Below are positions 7,636-17,471 of a DNA stretch of 64,000 bases, in pieces. The translations under genes and the position numbers were made by a program. Source of the stretch: Terriglobus albidus (lineage in GTDB: Bacteria; Acidobacteriota; Terriglobia; Terriglobales; Acidobacteriaceae); contig NZ_JAGTAS010000057.1 in assembly GCF_025685425.1 (NCBI RefSeq), positions 620,001-684,000 of the forward strand, given 5' to 3'. The notes beneath the pieces are model-generated. The model saw only the letters and a program-made list of their open reading frames with translations, was not told the DNA's origin and made no database searches. The first letter of the stretch is position 1. Every line of letters begins with the position of its first letter.

Positions 7636-9665
7636 CGAAGCGGCACCACGATTTCTGCGCAGGTGCCCGGGTGAAGCGGGCTCATCTGAAACTCACCATT
7701 CACCTGTTTCACAAGAGACCGGACCAGGCTCAATCCCGTGTTTTCGGTTACAGAGCGAGCACCGTCAGGCGATGATGCATGGAATGCTCCCACGCCATCG
7801 TCGACAACGGAGACGCGCATGAAGTTCTCCGGCTTGATCGTTACCGAAACGGTGACGGCGCCATGCATTCTTCCCTTGAAGGCGTGCTTGAACGCGTTGG
7901 TCAATAGCTCATTCATGATCAGGCCAACCGGGACAGCTCGATCGATGGAGATCTCAACCGGTTCCACATGCGTAATCAGTTGGATATGAGCGCCGGCGCT
8001 GTGATTGATATGGACGTTTTCGGCCAGCTCTCTGGTATAGGTACCGAACTCAACCGCATCGAGCTCACCGGAACGATAGAGCGACTCGTGGACAAGGGCC
8101 ATGGACTTCACGCGGCTGCGGCTCTGTTCAAGCGCCTGCCGGGCTGCCGGATCATTTGCATCGAGAGACTGAAGATAGAGAAGGCTGGAGATCGCCGCCA
8201 GATTGTTCTTCACCCGATGATGAATCTCCCGCAGCAGCACCTCCTTCTCGTTCAGCGAACGAGCCAGGTGATATTCCTGCTCTCGATGAGCGGTGATGTT
8301 CATGGCGACACCAGCGAGAAAGAGCTCTCCGTTAGGGCCGTGGAGCGGAAATTTATGGGTTCTCCAATATTCGAGCCCATTATCCTCTCCGGAGGTCGTT
8401 TCTTCCACCTCCACGGGAGTACCAGTCGCAAGCACATTCAGATCTACTGCACGATAGGAATCCGCCGCCTTGCGCGGCCATAGCTCATGATCGGTCTTCC
8501 CGATCCACTCACTTCGCGAGATATCAAAGAGCTCCGCAAACGCCCGGTTGTAATATTGCATGCGCCCCTCTGCATCCTTGATAAAGGCCAGAAAGGGGCT
8601 GCTGTCCATAAACGCTTCGAAGCGCAGCCGGCTGGTTTCCGCCGCAATGACGGATGCACTTGCTTCGTTGCGAAGCTCTTCCATGTGCCGGGTGGTTCTG
8701 ACCTCATCGGTAATCTCCACCGAGATGCCCGCCACCATGCGATCGTCTACCGATCCTTCAAGAGGCACCTTGATCGCGCGCCAATACATTGGCTTACCTG
8801 AAGCATCACGGGTCTCCACCCGTTGATCGAGGGTGGCGCCGGAACGCAGGACATGTTCATCCTCCTCAGCAATCATGCGAGCTACCGTATCCGGCCACAG
8901 GTCCACGCTGCTGCGTCCGAGCCACTCCGTCTGCGAAATACCGAATCGCTCCGCGAGCTTTTTGTTATAGAAAAGAATCCGCCCCTGGTGATCTTTAAGG
9001 TGGGCCTCAATCGGAAGTGCATCGAGAAAACCGCGAAAGACACGATCTCTTCGCTGAATCTCGCCCATGGCCTGATCCAGGGCGGCTTCGTCCGTCAGTT
9101 GGCGGAGTTGCAGGGCGAGTTGCCGGCCGAGCGCACGAAGAGAGCGCACCTGGACGGCTCCGAGTTCGCGGGGACGGGTATCCAAAACACACAAAGCGCC
9201 GAGGGTTTCTCCAGTGGGAGCTTTAAATGGAATGCCCGCATAGAAACGAACTCCGTTCCCAACCCGATGCGCAAGATCACGAGAATACGGGTCCAGCTCT
9301 GTGTCGTTAATAACGAGCAGATCAGCCTGCTCCAGAACGTGTCTCCAGATCGGCTGGTAGCGAGCAAGCTCGCTTGCCTCGATCCCGATCTTTGACCTGC
9401 AGATGACACAGTGGTCTTCGACGAGCGTGATTGCGCCCATCGGGGCTTCACAGATCTCGCCGGCGAGGGCCAACACTTCCTCAAATTCCCTCGATATCTC
9501 AAATAGCAGGAGAGAACGCACGGCTTTGAGGCGAGCGGACTCGTCTGCGTGCAACTCCTCTGGCCGCACGTCACGTCCTGGAAGCATTGTTTTTACCCAT
9601 CTACTGCTCGGTACTACGTTTGGATATCCTGGCTCTGATCGTATCCGGGCAGGGATGTTCCCCAA
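7632..9665 (-). CDS. GAF-PAS-PAS sensor histidine kinase, HisKA_2 type
   Basis: The 677-residue protein has a GAF domain (about 50-190; VLALAGEICEAPMGAITLVED ... FYAGIPFKAPTGETLGALCVLD), two PAS domains (about 208-325 and 346-465; each with LxFYNK or MQYYNRAFAELF) and a HisKA_2 phosphoacceptor domain with His482 in LLREIHHRVKNNL. A Bergerat ATPase follows (IMNELLTNAFKHAF, DDGVG, TGLSLVRSLV). There is no signal peptide or membrane span, so it senses cytosolic signals. HisKA_2 kinases often work in general-stress or light/redox pathways; the ligand is unknown. An internal ATG (MLPGRDVRPEEL, at 9587) is an equally plausible start. It is coupled to the downstream hybrid kinase by an ATGA overlap, whose N-terminal receiver is a natural partner. 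Confidence 0.9.
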   Translation of the reverse strand: MGNIPARIRSEPGYPNVVPSSRWVKTMLPGRDVRPEELHADESARLKAVRSLLLFEISREFEEVLALAGEICEAPMGAITLVEDHCVICRSKIGIEASELARYQPIWRHVLEQADLLVINDTELDPYSRDLAHRVGNGVRFYAGIPFKAPTGETLGALCVLDTRPRELGAVQVRSLRALGRQLALQLRQLTDEAALDQAMGEIQRRDRVFRGFLDALPIEAHLKDHQGRILFYNKKLAERFGISQTEWLGRSSVDLWPDTVARMIAEEDEHVLRSGATLDQRVETRDASGKPMYWRAIKVPLEGSVDDRMVAGISVEITDEVRTTRHMEELRNEASASVIAAETSRLRFEAFMDSSPFLAFIKDAEGRMQYYNRAFAELFDISRSEWIGKTDHELWPRKAADSYRAVDLNVLATGTPVEVEETTSGEDNGLEYWRTHKFPLHGPNGELFLAGVAMNITAHREQEYHLARSLNEKEVLLREIHHRVKNNLAAISSLLYLQSLDANDPAARQALEQSRSRVKSMALVHESLYRSGELDAVEFGTYTRELAENVHINHSAGAHIQLITHVEPVEISIDRAVPVGLIMNELLTNAFKHAFKGRMHGAVTVSVTIKPENFMRVSVVDDGVGAFHASSPDGARSVTENTGLSLVRSLVKQVNGEFQMSPLHPGTCAEIVVPLR

Positions 9666-9763
9666 ATGCTCCTGAAGTCACTGGACTATGGTTACTTCCC
9701 GAAATGGGAAATACTTGCGGCGAAGCTCAATGGCCGAGCGGACATGCGAACGCTATCCTGCCA

Positions 9764-11368
9764 TCACCGGAAAGACAGGAGAAGCAGCCGGCTTTCGTGG
9801 GACCGAAGATCGATCCTGATGTGAGAGGTTGCGGGGATACCGGTTGTAGACCATGGATCAAGGATCGACGTGGGACGTGGAACGTCGATCGATCGCCAGG
9901 AGAACTCGTGACTTTCCGGCATCTCTGCCACGTTAAGGAACAGCACCGCACGATCGCCGTTTTCAAGGAGACGTTCCCATATTTCAAAGCGGCCGAGCTT
10001 ACGTTTCAGAACGGCCTGCCGTCCCAGCCTATCTTGATCGATGGCGATGAGTTTCCTGTTCAGAAGAATGCCTCGCGTGGCCTCGGTCATGGTTCGTACA
10101 TCATTGCCGGCAAAAAGGGGTGCGGCCAGCATGGCCCAGAGGTTCATATGCGAACGTTTCTCAAGATCGTTCATGCCGTCATTTCCCACCTCGAGCATGT
10201 CTGGATCGTTCCAGTGACCAGGTCCGGAGAATGGGGCTGCCATCTGTTGCGTGAGTGCGTTTTGATGCATCGTCGCGAAATCGGCATGTATATCCGCCGT
10301 AGTACGCCACATACTGGCGCCTACATCGGCGCCCCATGACCAAACATCCTCCATACCGTACTGGCAAAGGCTGTAAAGAATCTCCCGGCCGGTAGCCTGC
10401 AACGCAGCACCCATCTTCTGGAAGACTGCCTGACTCTCCGATGGCAGATAAACGCGAGAAGCCGTGCACCAGTCATACTTCAGGAAGTCGACTCCCCATG
10501 CCGCGAAGGTCCTCGCATCCTCTGCTTCATGCCCATAACTTCCTTCATGGTTTCCGCAGGTCTGTGGCCCTGGAGAAGAGTAGATACCAAGTTTCAGGCC
10601 TTTTGCATGGACATAATCAGCGAGTCCCTTCATATCGGGAAAACGTTCGTTTGGATGCAGACGTCCGTTCGCGTCCCGCTGCCCTTGCCAGCCATCGTCG
10701 ATCACGATGTAAGAGTAGCCCGCCTCCCTCATCCCATTGGAGGCGATTGCATCCGCGACCTGTCGGATGATCGCGTCACTCACATTTTGGTGAAAGTAAT
10801 TCCAACTGTTCCATCCCATAGGGGGCCTTCTCGCAAAATCCGGAGGCGCCTTGACAGCACGGATGGGGGGCAGGGGCGGACGATCCACTGGAATCCTGAG
10901 ATCGCGCTGATCCGCGCGTGAAAGGAGCAGGATCTGGTCGGGCTCATGACTGCCCGTAAACAGAAGTTCAAAGCCGGTTGTGGTGCGGGCTCCAGAAAAC
11001 TGAAATGTTGTACCGGCCTGGAAAGCGATTTGATCGCCTTCATCTCGACCGTCATGGATCGGTAGATCACCCCAGTCAAACCGAACCGTCCCCATGAGAC
11101 GACGATCCACCTGCCTGAACTCGAACAGCACGGGGCGGCTCGAGCCGTCCCTTAGCCTTCGCGTCGCTTTCCACCAAGCTCTTCCTGCCGGCCGCGAGAC
11201 TGTATTCGGAACGCATATTCGGCAGAACGACAGCATAACCAGAAAGACTAATAAAGCGACGCTTCTTCCCTTACGGTGGACAGGCCAAATCAAAATCAGA
11301 AATACCTTAAGACCGATTGCCATCCATACGGTCTTCGTGGTGGAATATTTGCGCTCAAGCAAGTACAT
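9764..11368 (-). CDS. Alpha-galactosidase, glycoside hydrolase family 27
   Basis: The 534-residue secreted enzyme has a hydrophobic export segment near residues 37-50, a small beta-rich N-terminal domain (about 75-165), and a GH27 TIM barrel from residue 183 (PPMGWNSWNYF). The barrel shows IDDGWQ, GLKLGIYSSPGPQTCG, the nucleophile Asp299 in FLKYDWC, and a candidate acid/base Asp359 in WRTTADI. A C-terminal beta-sandwich (from about 440) matches the GH27 layout. It would release terminal alpha-galactose from galacto-oligosaccharides or galactomannan. The N-terminus is uncertain: an ATG at 11323 would give a more conventional signal peptide, and no start has a clear ribosome site. It is divergent from a membrane winged-helix regulator. 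Confidence 0.9.
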   Translation of the reverse strand: MYLLERKYSTTKTVWMAIGLKVFLILIWPVHRKGRSVALLVFLVMLSFCRICVPNTVSRPAGRAWWKATRRLRDGSSRPVLFEFRQVDRRLMGTVRFDWGDLPIHDGRDEGDQIAFQAGTTFQFSGARTTTGFELLFTGSHEPDQILLLSRADQRDLRIPVDRPPLPPIRAVKAPPDFARRPPMGWNSWNYFHQNVSDAIIRQVADAIASNGMREAGYSYIVIDDGWQGQRDANGRLHPNERFPDMKGLADYVHAKGLKLGIYSSPGPQTCGNHEGSYGHEAEDARTFAAWGVDFLKYDWCTASRVYLPSESQAVFQKMGAALQATGREILYSLCQYGMEDVWSWGADVGASMWRTTADIHADFATMHQNALTQQMAAPFSGPGHWNDPDMLEVGNDGMNDLEKRSHMNLWAMLAAPLFAGNDVRTMTEATRGILLNRKLIAIDQDRLGRQAVLKRKLGRFEIWERLLENGDRAVLFLNVAEMPESHEFSWRSIDVPRPTSILDPWSTTGIPATSHIRIDLRSHESRLLLLSFR

Positions 11369-11410
11369 AGGTTTTCGTAAGAATCGGCAGCGCCAACCGC
11401 TCAGACAAGT

Positions 11411-11450
11411 GCATTAACCGTCAAATAACGTCTGTTAACGTCAACGGCCG
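11411..11450. promoter_or_regulatory. TAACGTC direct repeats between GH27 and regulator genes
   Basis: The intergenic DNA carries TTAACCGTCAA (11414-11424), ATAACGTC (11425-11432) and TTAACGTCAA (11435-11444). The spacing of about 10-11 bp puts the copies on one face of the helix, as expected for a multi-site operator. Related TTWACGT motifs occur upstream of the TonB receptor. The binding protein is not known. Confidence 0.4.
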
Positions 11451-11482
11451 CAGAATTCACCGATACACCTTGGAACTTCGAG

Positions 11483-12847
11483 ATGTCGATAGCAAATATG
11501 CCCTTACCCGCAACCGGGAATCACTCGCAGGACGATACTCTGGCACACGATGAACGCTGGCTTCTGATTCAGCGGATTGTCCGAAGTAAAGGATTTCAAC
11601 GGGCGGCGCAGCTTCGTGCGATTCTGCTCTACATTTCAAAGTTCGCCATTGCGGGAACAGAAGAGCAGTTGCGCGAGCATGATATCGCTCGCGAAGCACT
11701 CGGCCGGCGCGGTGATTTCGACCCAGCTTATGACAACATCGTTCGCGTTCAGGTAAGCCACCTCCGCCGCAAGCTGGCGGAGTATTTTGCCGACGAAGGC
11801 AAAGATGAGACGATGCTTATCGAGATTCCGAAAGGAAGCTACCTTCCGCACTTCGAATCGGTACGGCATCCCAATGGCGCTACCCTCGACGGACACACGA
11901 CTCACTATCCTGAATCGATAGAGCCCGAGGGGACGACTCACGACCTCCTGAAACTTCCAGGTGTTGTACCTTCCTCCGTTGGCGGGATCAGCCGATTGCC
12001 CATGGTCTGGGCTTCTCTCGGAACCGCTGTTCTGGCATTGGCGATTGGATTGGGTATCCGGTGGAATATCGGGCAACGTTCACAACAAAATCTTCCACTG
12101 ATCCTGCTACCGATGTTGCAACAGGGCAACAACGTGGCGGTAGTGCTTCCCGATTTGTCGTTGATGATCATTCAGCAGATGCTTAAGACCGAAATCGGTC
12201 CGCTGGAGTACATCGAGAGCGACTTTCCCCGCAACCAGGTGAGTAAGGTGGCCGATCCCGAACTGCGAAATACATTGATGTTTCTTGGCATAAGAAAGAC
12301 GACAAGCTTCAGCGAAACGCGGCTCGGGCTGGAGTGGATGGAGACCTTATCCAAAGCCGGCATGCATGGGAATCTTCTTTACTCGCGGGACCTGCACGTG
12401 CGCGATCTGAGTGACGGGAATGTCGTACTGATCGGCAGCCGGCGAAGCAATCCATGGATGTCACTTTTCGACTCGCGGACAAACTTCCAATTCATCGAGA
12501 GCACGGAGACCCACACTTACTCATTCGTCAATCATCATCCACTCGCCGGCGAAGAAACGCGCTATATTCCTCACCATGTCGCCAACCAGGACATCAATTA
12601 TGTGAATGTGGCGCTGGTTCACAGTTTAGGAGAGAAGGGATTTGCGCTGCTGATCAACGGCTCAGATTCTCAGGCGAACGAGGCGGCGGTTCGGTTTGTC
12701 CTGGAGGGAAAATTTCCCAAAGCGATTCAGGACGAACTGCATCGCAAGGATTTTCATGGGATGGAGATCTTTCTCAAAGGATCACACCTCGACGGAGAGT
12801 CCAATGATCGGTTCGAAATTGTAACCTTCCGAGTGGCGTCCGCCTAA
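11483..12847 (+). CDS. Membrane-anchored winged-helix regulator-like protein
   Basis: The 454-residue protein begins with a cytoplasmic DNA-binding-like region (about 25-130): LLIQRIVRSKGFQRAAQLRAILLYI, then LREHDIAREALGRRGDFDPAYDNIVRVQVSHLRRKLAEYF, ending in IPKGSYLPHF, as in OmpR/CadC-type winged helices. One transmembrane segment (about 172-192; VWASLGTAVLALAIGLGIRW) follows. The remaining 260 residues are extracytoplasmic and do not match a family I recognise. This one-component, CadC/ToxR-like layout (sensor outside, DNA binding inside) is common in Acidobacteria. It is divergent from the GH27 gene and near the TonB receptor, so it may control sugar uptake and hydrolysis; that is inference. 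Confidence 0.8.
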   Translation: MSIANMPLPATGNHSQDDTLAHDERWLLIQRIVRSKGFQRAAQLRAILLYISKFAIAGTEEQLREHDIAREALGRRGDFDPAYDNIVRVQVSHLRRKLAEYFADEGKDETMLIEIPKGSYLPHFESVRHPNGATLDGHTTHYPESIEPEGTTHDLLKLPGVVPSSVGGISRLPMVWASLGTAVLALAIGLGIRWNIGQRSQQNLPLILLPMLQQGNNVAVVLPDLSLMIIQQMLKTEIGPLEYIESDFPRNQVSKVADPELRNTLMFLGIRKTTSFSETRLGLEWMETLSKAGMHGNLLYSRDLHVRDLSDGNVVLIGSRRSNPWMSLFDSRTNFQFIESTETHTYSFVNHHPLAGEETRYIPHHVANQDINYVNVALVHSLGEKGFALLINGSDSQANEAAVRFVLEGKFPKAIQDELHRKDFHGMEIFLKGSHLDGESNDRFEIVTFRVASA

Positions 12848-12873
12848 AGCTCATATCTCGACGCCTGTGTCTG

Positions 12874-14037
12874 CTAAGGAAGCAGGCCCGGCGAGGGAGG
12901 TTTCCCTCCATGCGTCCAGTCTATGAGCTCATCAAAGGCCCTGCCGATTTGTTCCGGCGTCATCAGGCAATGGCCTTTGCGATGGACGTATTGCTGCACA
13001 TAGTTCTGGCCGTATCCTGCCCGATCGATGGCCTGGTGGTAAGCGGTAAGCTGGCTTACCGGCACATTCGCGTCATAACCGGTATGCAGCGCAATCACCG
13101 GCTTGGTTACTTTTCCTGAGGGCTCGTAGTACTTGAGCAGATATTGCCTCGCTGCGGCATCGGCGGTGTATCGCCGCACCCCATCGTTAAGGGCATAGTC
13201 AGTGTCGATGTTTTCCGAAGTTCCTCCATAGACCGTGTTTCGGTTGTCGACCGGAAGACCTCCCGATTTGCGTTCCAGGTCTCCAAGAAAGACCGTATAG
13301 AAGATCATCATCCGCACCACCTCGGAATTGGTGGGCAGGGTGGTGATATTCCTCATGGCAGATGCGGCGCCAGGATCGCTATCAAGCGCTTTTTGAAGCG
13401 TGGAACCCAGCTCTGGAGTCCCGGCAAAGTCGGTCGGGATGTTGTCCAAGGGTGGAAGGAGGCCAGGAAAGTAGTAGTCGAATGCTGCGCGCTGTGCAAG
13501 CCGCCTGCCGGCGTGGACGATGCTTGAGCCGACTGCCCCACAGAGATTGAGAGCCCCCATATACGGAGCCGGATTACGTTCCATGGTCTCCATCGTCAGG
13601 GCGCCGCCCATGCTGGCTCCAGTGACATAGCGCTCCGAGGGAGTACCGTACGTACGCTCAAAATATTCGCGGAGTTTCTCGGTATCGCTAAAACCGCTAT
13701 TGAGCGCCCACCCTGTCTCAGAATAGGCACTCTGAATCACCGCATACCCACGGTGCAGGAACTGGCTCATAGTAGGCCGCGGCGGATCGTTCGGATTGAA
13801 TTGCATCCGACCTACGGAGTAGCCATGGTGCATGACTACCAGCTTGTGATTCCACTTCTCCGGAAGGTCAATGCGATAGGGCGCGCCTCCGAGCTCACCA
13901 ACCTCAACAGTATCGCCAGCCTGCTTAACCACCGTGCGTGCTGTCGTGGCACTCTGCTCAGGCCAGAGTGCAGTGCTGGAACAGAACACAAAGAAGAGAA
14001 ACGCACACCTGTTGCAATGACGGGCATAAAGCCTCAT
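12874..14037 (-). CDS. Secreted alpha/beta hydrolase
   Basis: The start at 14037 (MRLYARHCNRCAFLFFVF) has AAAGG six bases upstream and gives a signal peptide; longer in-frame starts up to 14130 exist but lack this. The 387-residue product has an alpha/beta-hydrolase fold: VVMHHGYSVG (oxyanion region), nucleophile Ser in GASMGG, an Asp in HTGYDANVP, and His in HRKGHC. These form the Ser-Asp-His triad in the expected order. The substrate is probably an ester or a peptide; I cannot tell which. It lies 92 bp behind the TonB-dependent receptor on the same strand and is likely co-transcribed, so it may process a compound that the receptor imports. Confidence 0.8.
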   Translation of the reverse strand: MRLYARHCNRCAFLFFVFCSSTALWPEQSATTARTVVKQAGDTVEVGELGGAPYRIDLPEKWNHKLVVMHHGYSVGRMQFNPNDPPRPTMSQFLHRGYAVIQSAYSETGWALNSGFSDTEKLREYFERTYGTPSERYVTGASMGGALTMETMERNPAPYMGALNLCGAVGSSIVHAGRRLAQRAAFDYYFPGLLPPLDNIPTDFAGTPELGSTLQKALDSDPGAASAMRNITTLPTNSEVVRMMIFYTVFLGDLERKSGGLPVDNRNTVYGGTSENIDTDYALNDGVRRYTADAAARQYLLKYYEPSGKVTKPVIALHTGYDANVPVSQLTAYHQAIDRAGYGQNYVQQYVHRKGHCLMTPEQIGRAFDELIDWTHGGKPPSPGLLP

Positions 14038-14129
14038 GGAAAACCTTTCGGGGCTGTTTTCTTTCATCTCCATAGATCCGATTCCAAGGAAGAGTAACCG
14101 ATGGAAGACCCAGCTGGACAGCAGCTCCA

Positions 14130-17100
14130 CTAAAACTCGAGCCGCCCTCCCAGTTGCAGGAAACGTGGATTGAACGAAGTAGAACTCTTCCCGAAGAACG
14201 AGTTGTTGGTAACATTCCCGATCGGGCCGAGGTTGGCGCGATTCAGCAGGTTTGATGCTTCACCTCGCAGCGTAAAGGTCGCTTTCTCTCCGCGAATCCA
14301 GGGAATGGCGAAGCCTTTGGCCAGGTTTGCATTCGCCGTAAAGTAGCCTGTGTTCCGGAAGATATTCGCTCCCTGGTTTCCCATGCCGGGTGTCTTGGTG
14401 TAGTTCGCGGGAGCACTGAAGTCGGAAAGAACAAAGGCCCCATTCCGGGCCTCTTCCCGGCTGAAGGCGCCACGACGGCTCCCGTTGTACGAAGGAATAC
14501 CGAAGTTATTGCCGTCGGCCATATATCCGCCACCGAGTGGATTTGAGGCAGAGGGCGCTGTGTAGGCCGTTGTATTGACTACGGTGAACGGCGTCCCCGA
14601 CTCGGCGGTAACGATAGTGCCCAGGCGCCAGCCCGACGCGGCCAGGTTGAGAAGACGATTTTCTCCGAATTTCGGGACCGTATACCCACCTGACAGCGAG
14701 AACACATGGGTACGATCGAACGCAGTGTTGCCATAGTACTGCTTGGGAGCAATCACATTGGCCATCAACTGTGTTGTCGATGTGTTCGATTGCCCGGCGT
14801 TTGGCGCATCCTGCAGCGCATGACTCCAGGTATAGGAAGATTTCCAGAACAACCCCTTATGGCTTTGTCGGATGGCAAAGATCACACCATTGTAGTTGCT
14901 CGTGAGGCCATTGCGATAGAACGTAATCTGTCCCCAATCCTGCGTGCGACGTTTCTGAAATCCGTTCACGATCAGGTCACCAGGAAGCAGGTTGTAGTCG
15001 CCGCCGTAATACAGGTCATAACCTCGGCTTCCCACGTAGGTGAGAGAGAAGACAGCCCGCCCCGCAGTCTCCTGCTCGATACCAAGCGAGTAAACCATCA
15101 CCTTCTGCGACTTCAGGTCACGGTCGTATCCATTCAAGCCCGAGGCGAACTTGGTCGTGCAAGAAGGGTCGTAACAAACATTTCCTTTCGAATCGGTGCC
15201 ATAGGTCACGACCGGCGGCAAATGGATACCGTACGGAGCAACGGGAGTTTGAAAATCTCCATAAGAGATCGGTTTGAGAAATGCCTGGTATTGCGGAGCG
15301 CTGGATGTCGACACGGATAAGGAGATCCGGTTGGGCGGATTCGTTGGAAGATTCACCGAGACTTCTCCGGGCTGCACGGAGTCAAGATAAAGACCGACCC
15401 CGCCACGCACCAGCAGCTTGCCATTGGATGCGGGCGTCCACGCAAAACCTCCACGAGGCTGGATATTTCCTTTTCTACGGCTGACAAATGCATTGTCTGC
15501 GCGGCGGGTACTCGCGTTCAGAACGTTGCTCAGCAGATCGGTGCCGGAGCCGGTAAAGATTGGATAGAAATCCAGTGCGTCGTTGGCAGTTTTTGAAGGG
15601 TTGCCGAAGTCGTCATAACGAACGCCAACATTAAGCGTAAGACGGGGACGGATCTTCCATTGATCTTCCACGAAGATGCCGTTCCAACTAACCTGCGATC
15701 CGTAGATCTGCGGCTGATATTTGCCGTCACCGCCGATCGAGAAGTAAGACGCATTCGTCGCCTGATCCTGCAGGAAGGTCAATTCGTTCGTGAATTGGGT
15801 GCTGAATGGACGAGCATAGCGATCCTGCCGCGAGTAGGAATCGCCGTGAAAATACTGGTATCCGAATCGCAGGCTATGGGCGCCAAGATTCCAGCTCACC
15901 GTATCGCGAACATTCAGCGGATGCTCGCGCGTGCTGGTGCCGTTTTGCGTCGTCTGAATGTTCGATCCGGTATTAATGCGAGGGGTTGGTGGAACTGATT
16001 GCGAGATCGGATTCGCTGCTTCAATCGCCTGCCAGGTACGGGCAGCGCCGAAATGGGCCTCATTCACCAGACGCGATGAAAAAGCGCGAACGTAGTTGAT
16101 CGACCAATACCAGGTCACGCTGGGCGATGCGGAATCGAAGAATGCGCGGTCCGAAAGAAATCCGGAGGTCTGGTTGAGGTGGATATATTGCCCGTAGATG
16201 CGATCTTTCCCCCCACGGAAAAGCTGATCCAGACGAATGTTCCACTGTGTGCCGTTATATGGGTTGGTCTGCGCCGACTGTCCGACATAACGCACTGGAG
16301 TACTGCACGGGAGATTATTGGTCGCAGGTGTTTCACAGCCTGATGTTGCGGTGTGCGGAAATGCGGCGGAAGCCAGAACGGGAACACCGTTGTAAACCCT
16401 CGTTGGGGGCGCCATGGCGAGAGCCTTTGGCCCCATCGCTGTTGGGTAGGCCGTTTGCGCCCACTTCACCAGCTCCGGAGCCAGCCAGGTGTCGAGACCA
16501 CCACCAGCGCCCGCCGAGCGAAGCAGTTGCACGGAACCAAAGAAAAAGGTTCGATCCTTCCATAGGGGCCCGCCAAGCGCGGCGACAAAGTTCTGCCGAT
16601 GGAAGTTGAAATTCGAAGGAGAAAAGACCTTCGACGCGCTCAGGAAGCGTCCTGTGTAGGTGAAGTCCAGGCTGCCATGAAATCTGTTCGCGCCCGACTT
16701 CGTCGTGAACGCAGTCTGGAGGGAAGAGCTCTGTCCGTTTTCAACCGAATAAGTCTGCGTCTGTAGACTGACCTGATCGATCATATCCGGATTAGGCAGA
16801 ATGGTTATGTTGCCCCGTGTCGTGGTGCTCATCACTGGCAGGTCGTCGATGAGGTAGAGATTGGATGCGCCGGGCAGACCATTTGCGGTGATGGGGGAGG
16901 AAATAGAAGAATTCGACCCTGGCTGAAAGGTGCCGCTCCCAAATATGGACGAGCCGTAACCAATCCCGTTGCTTGGATCGACAAAGCCACCCACCCCTGG
17001 TGCAAGTTGAACCAGCATCGTGGTGTCACGATTTGGAAGCGGCAAAAGACCGATATTCTCACTGGTCAAAGTGGCCTGTACCCGGGTCTCATCGGGATTG

Positions 17101-17471
17101 ATGCCTTCGGAGCTGGTAGCGACATCCACCAGTGTGTCGGTCGCTCCGATCCGGAGCTCTACATTGACACCACGCACTTCATTGGCTCCGACCTGGACAT
17201 CGATCTGGCTCGTGGAAAAACCTGGAGCGCTGATCCGGAGTTGATACGAACCAGGAGCAATGGATGGGAAAAAGAAGCTTCCGGACGAAGAGCTCGCCGT
17301 TTGGAGGTCGCCTCCCGTGGCCAGGTTATGAAGCACGACAGAGGCAGCGGGAACAACCGCGCCGGTCTGATCCGAGACCGTACCCTGAACCGTCCCGCTG
17401 AATTGAGCTATTGCGATGCTGCTCCATAGCAGTGCAAACAGACTAATGACCCGAAGATACCTGCTTCTCAT
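14130..17471 (-). CDS. TonB-dependent receptor with carboxypeptidase-like regulatory domain (Oar-like)
   Basis: The start at 17471 (MRSRYLRVISLFALLW) is preceded by GGGGGAAAG and gives a signal peptide cleaved near AIAQF; an upstream start at 17561 is less likely. The mature protein (about 1090 residues) starts with a CarboxypepD_reg beta-sandwich (SGTVQGTVSDQTGAVVPAASV ... GSYQLRISAPGF), then the plug domain (NRDTTMLVQLAPGV ... ANGLPGASNLYLIDDLPV), then a large 22-strand-type barrel ending QLGGRLEF with a terminal Phe. It would bind a large substrate at the outer membrane and import it using TonB energy. Acidobacteria carry many paralogues, used mainly for plant or microbial glycans. The gene is first of a likely pair with the alpha/beta hydrolase. 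Confidence 0.93.
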   Translation of the reverse strand: MRSRYLRVISLFALLWSSIAIAQFSGTVQGTVSDQTGAVVPAASVVLHNLATGGDLQTASSSSGSFFFPSIAPGSYQLRISAPGFSTSQIDVQVGANEVRGVNVELRIGATDTLVDVATSSEGINPDETRVQATLTSENIGLLPLPNRDTTMLVQLAPGVGGFVDPSNGIGYGSSIFGSGTFQPGSNSSISSPITANGLPGASNLYLIDDLPVMSTTTRGNITILPNPDMIDQVSLQTQTYSVENGQSSSLQTAFTTKSGANRFHGSLDFTYTGRFLSASKVFSPSNFNFHRQNFVAALGGPLWKDRTFFFGSVQLLRSAGAGGGLDTWLAPELVKWAQTAYPTAMGPKALAMAPPTRVYNGVPVLASAAFPHTATSGCETPATNNLPCSTPVRYVGQSAQTNPYNGTQWNIRLDQLFRGGKDRIYGQYIHLNQTSGFLSDRAFFDSASPSVTWYWSINYVRAFSSRLVNEAHFGAARTWQAIEAANPISQSVPPTPRINTGSNIQTTQNGTSTREHPLNVRDTVSWNLGAHSLRFGYQYFHGDSYSRQDRYARPFSTQFTNELTFLQDQATNASYFSIGGDGKYQPQIYGSQVSWNGIFVEDQWKIRPRLTLNVGVRYDDFGNPSKTANDALDFYPIFTGSGTDLLSNVLNASTRRADNAFVSRRKGNIQPRGGFAWTPASNGKLLVRGGVGLYLDSVQPGEVSVNLPTNPPNRISLSVSTSSAPQYQAFLKPISYGDFQTPVAPYGIHLPPVVTYGTDSKGNVCYDPSCTTKFASGLNGYDRDLKSQKVMVYSLGIEQETAGRAVFSLTYVGSRGYDLYYGGDYNLLPGDLIVNGFQKRRTQDWGQITFYRNGLTSNYNGVIFAIRQSHKGLFWKSSYTWSHALQDAPNAGQSNTSTTQLMANVIAPKQYYGNTAFDRTHVFSLSGGYTVPKFGENRLLNLAASGWRLGTIVTAESGTPFTVVNTTAYTAPSASNPLGGGYMADGNNFGIPSYNGSRRGAFSREEARNGAFVLSDFSAPANYTKTPGMGNQGANIFRNTGYFTANANLAKGFAIPWIRGEKATFTLRGEASNLLNRANLGPIGNVTNNSFFGKSSTSFNPRFLQLGGRLEF

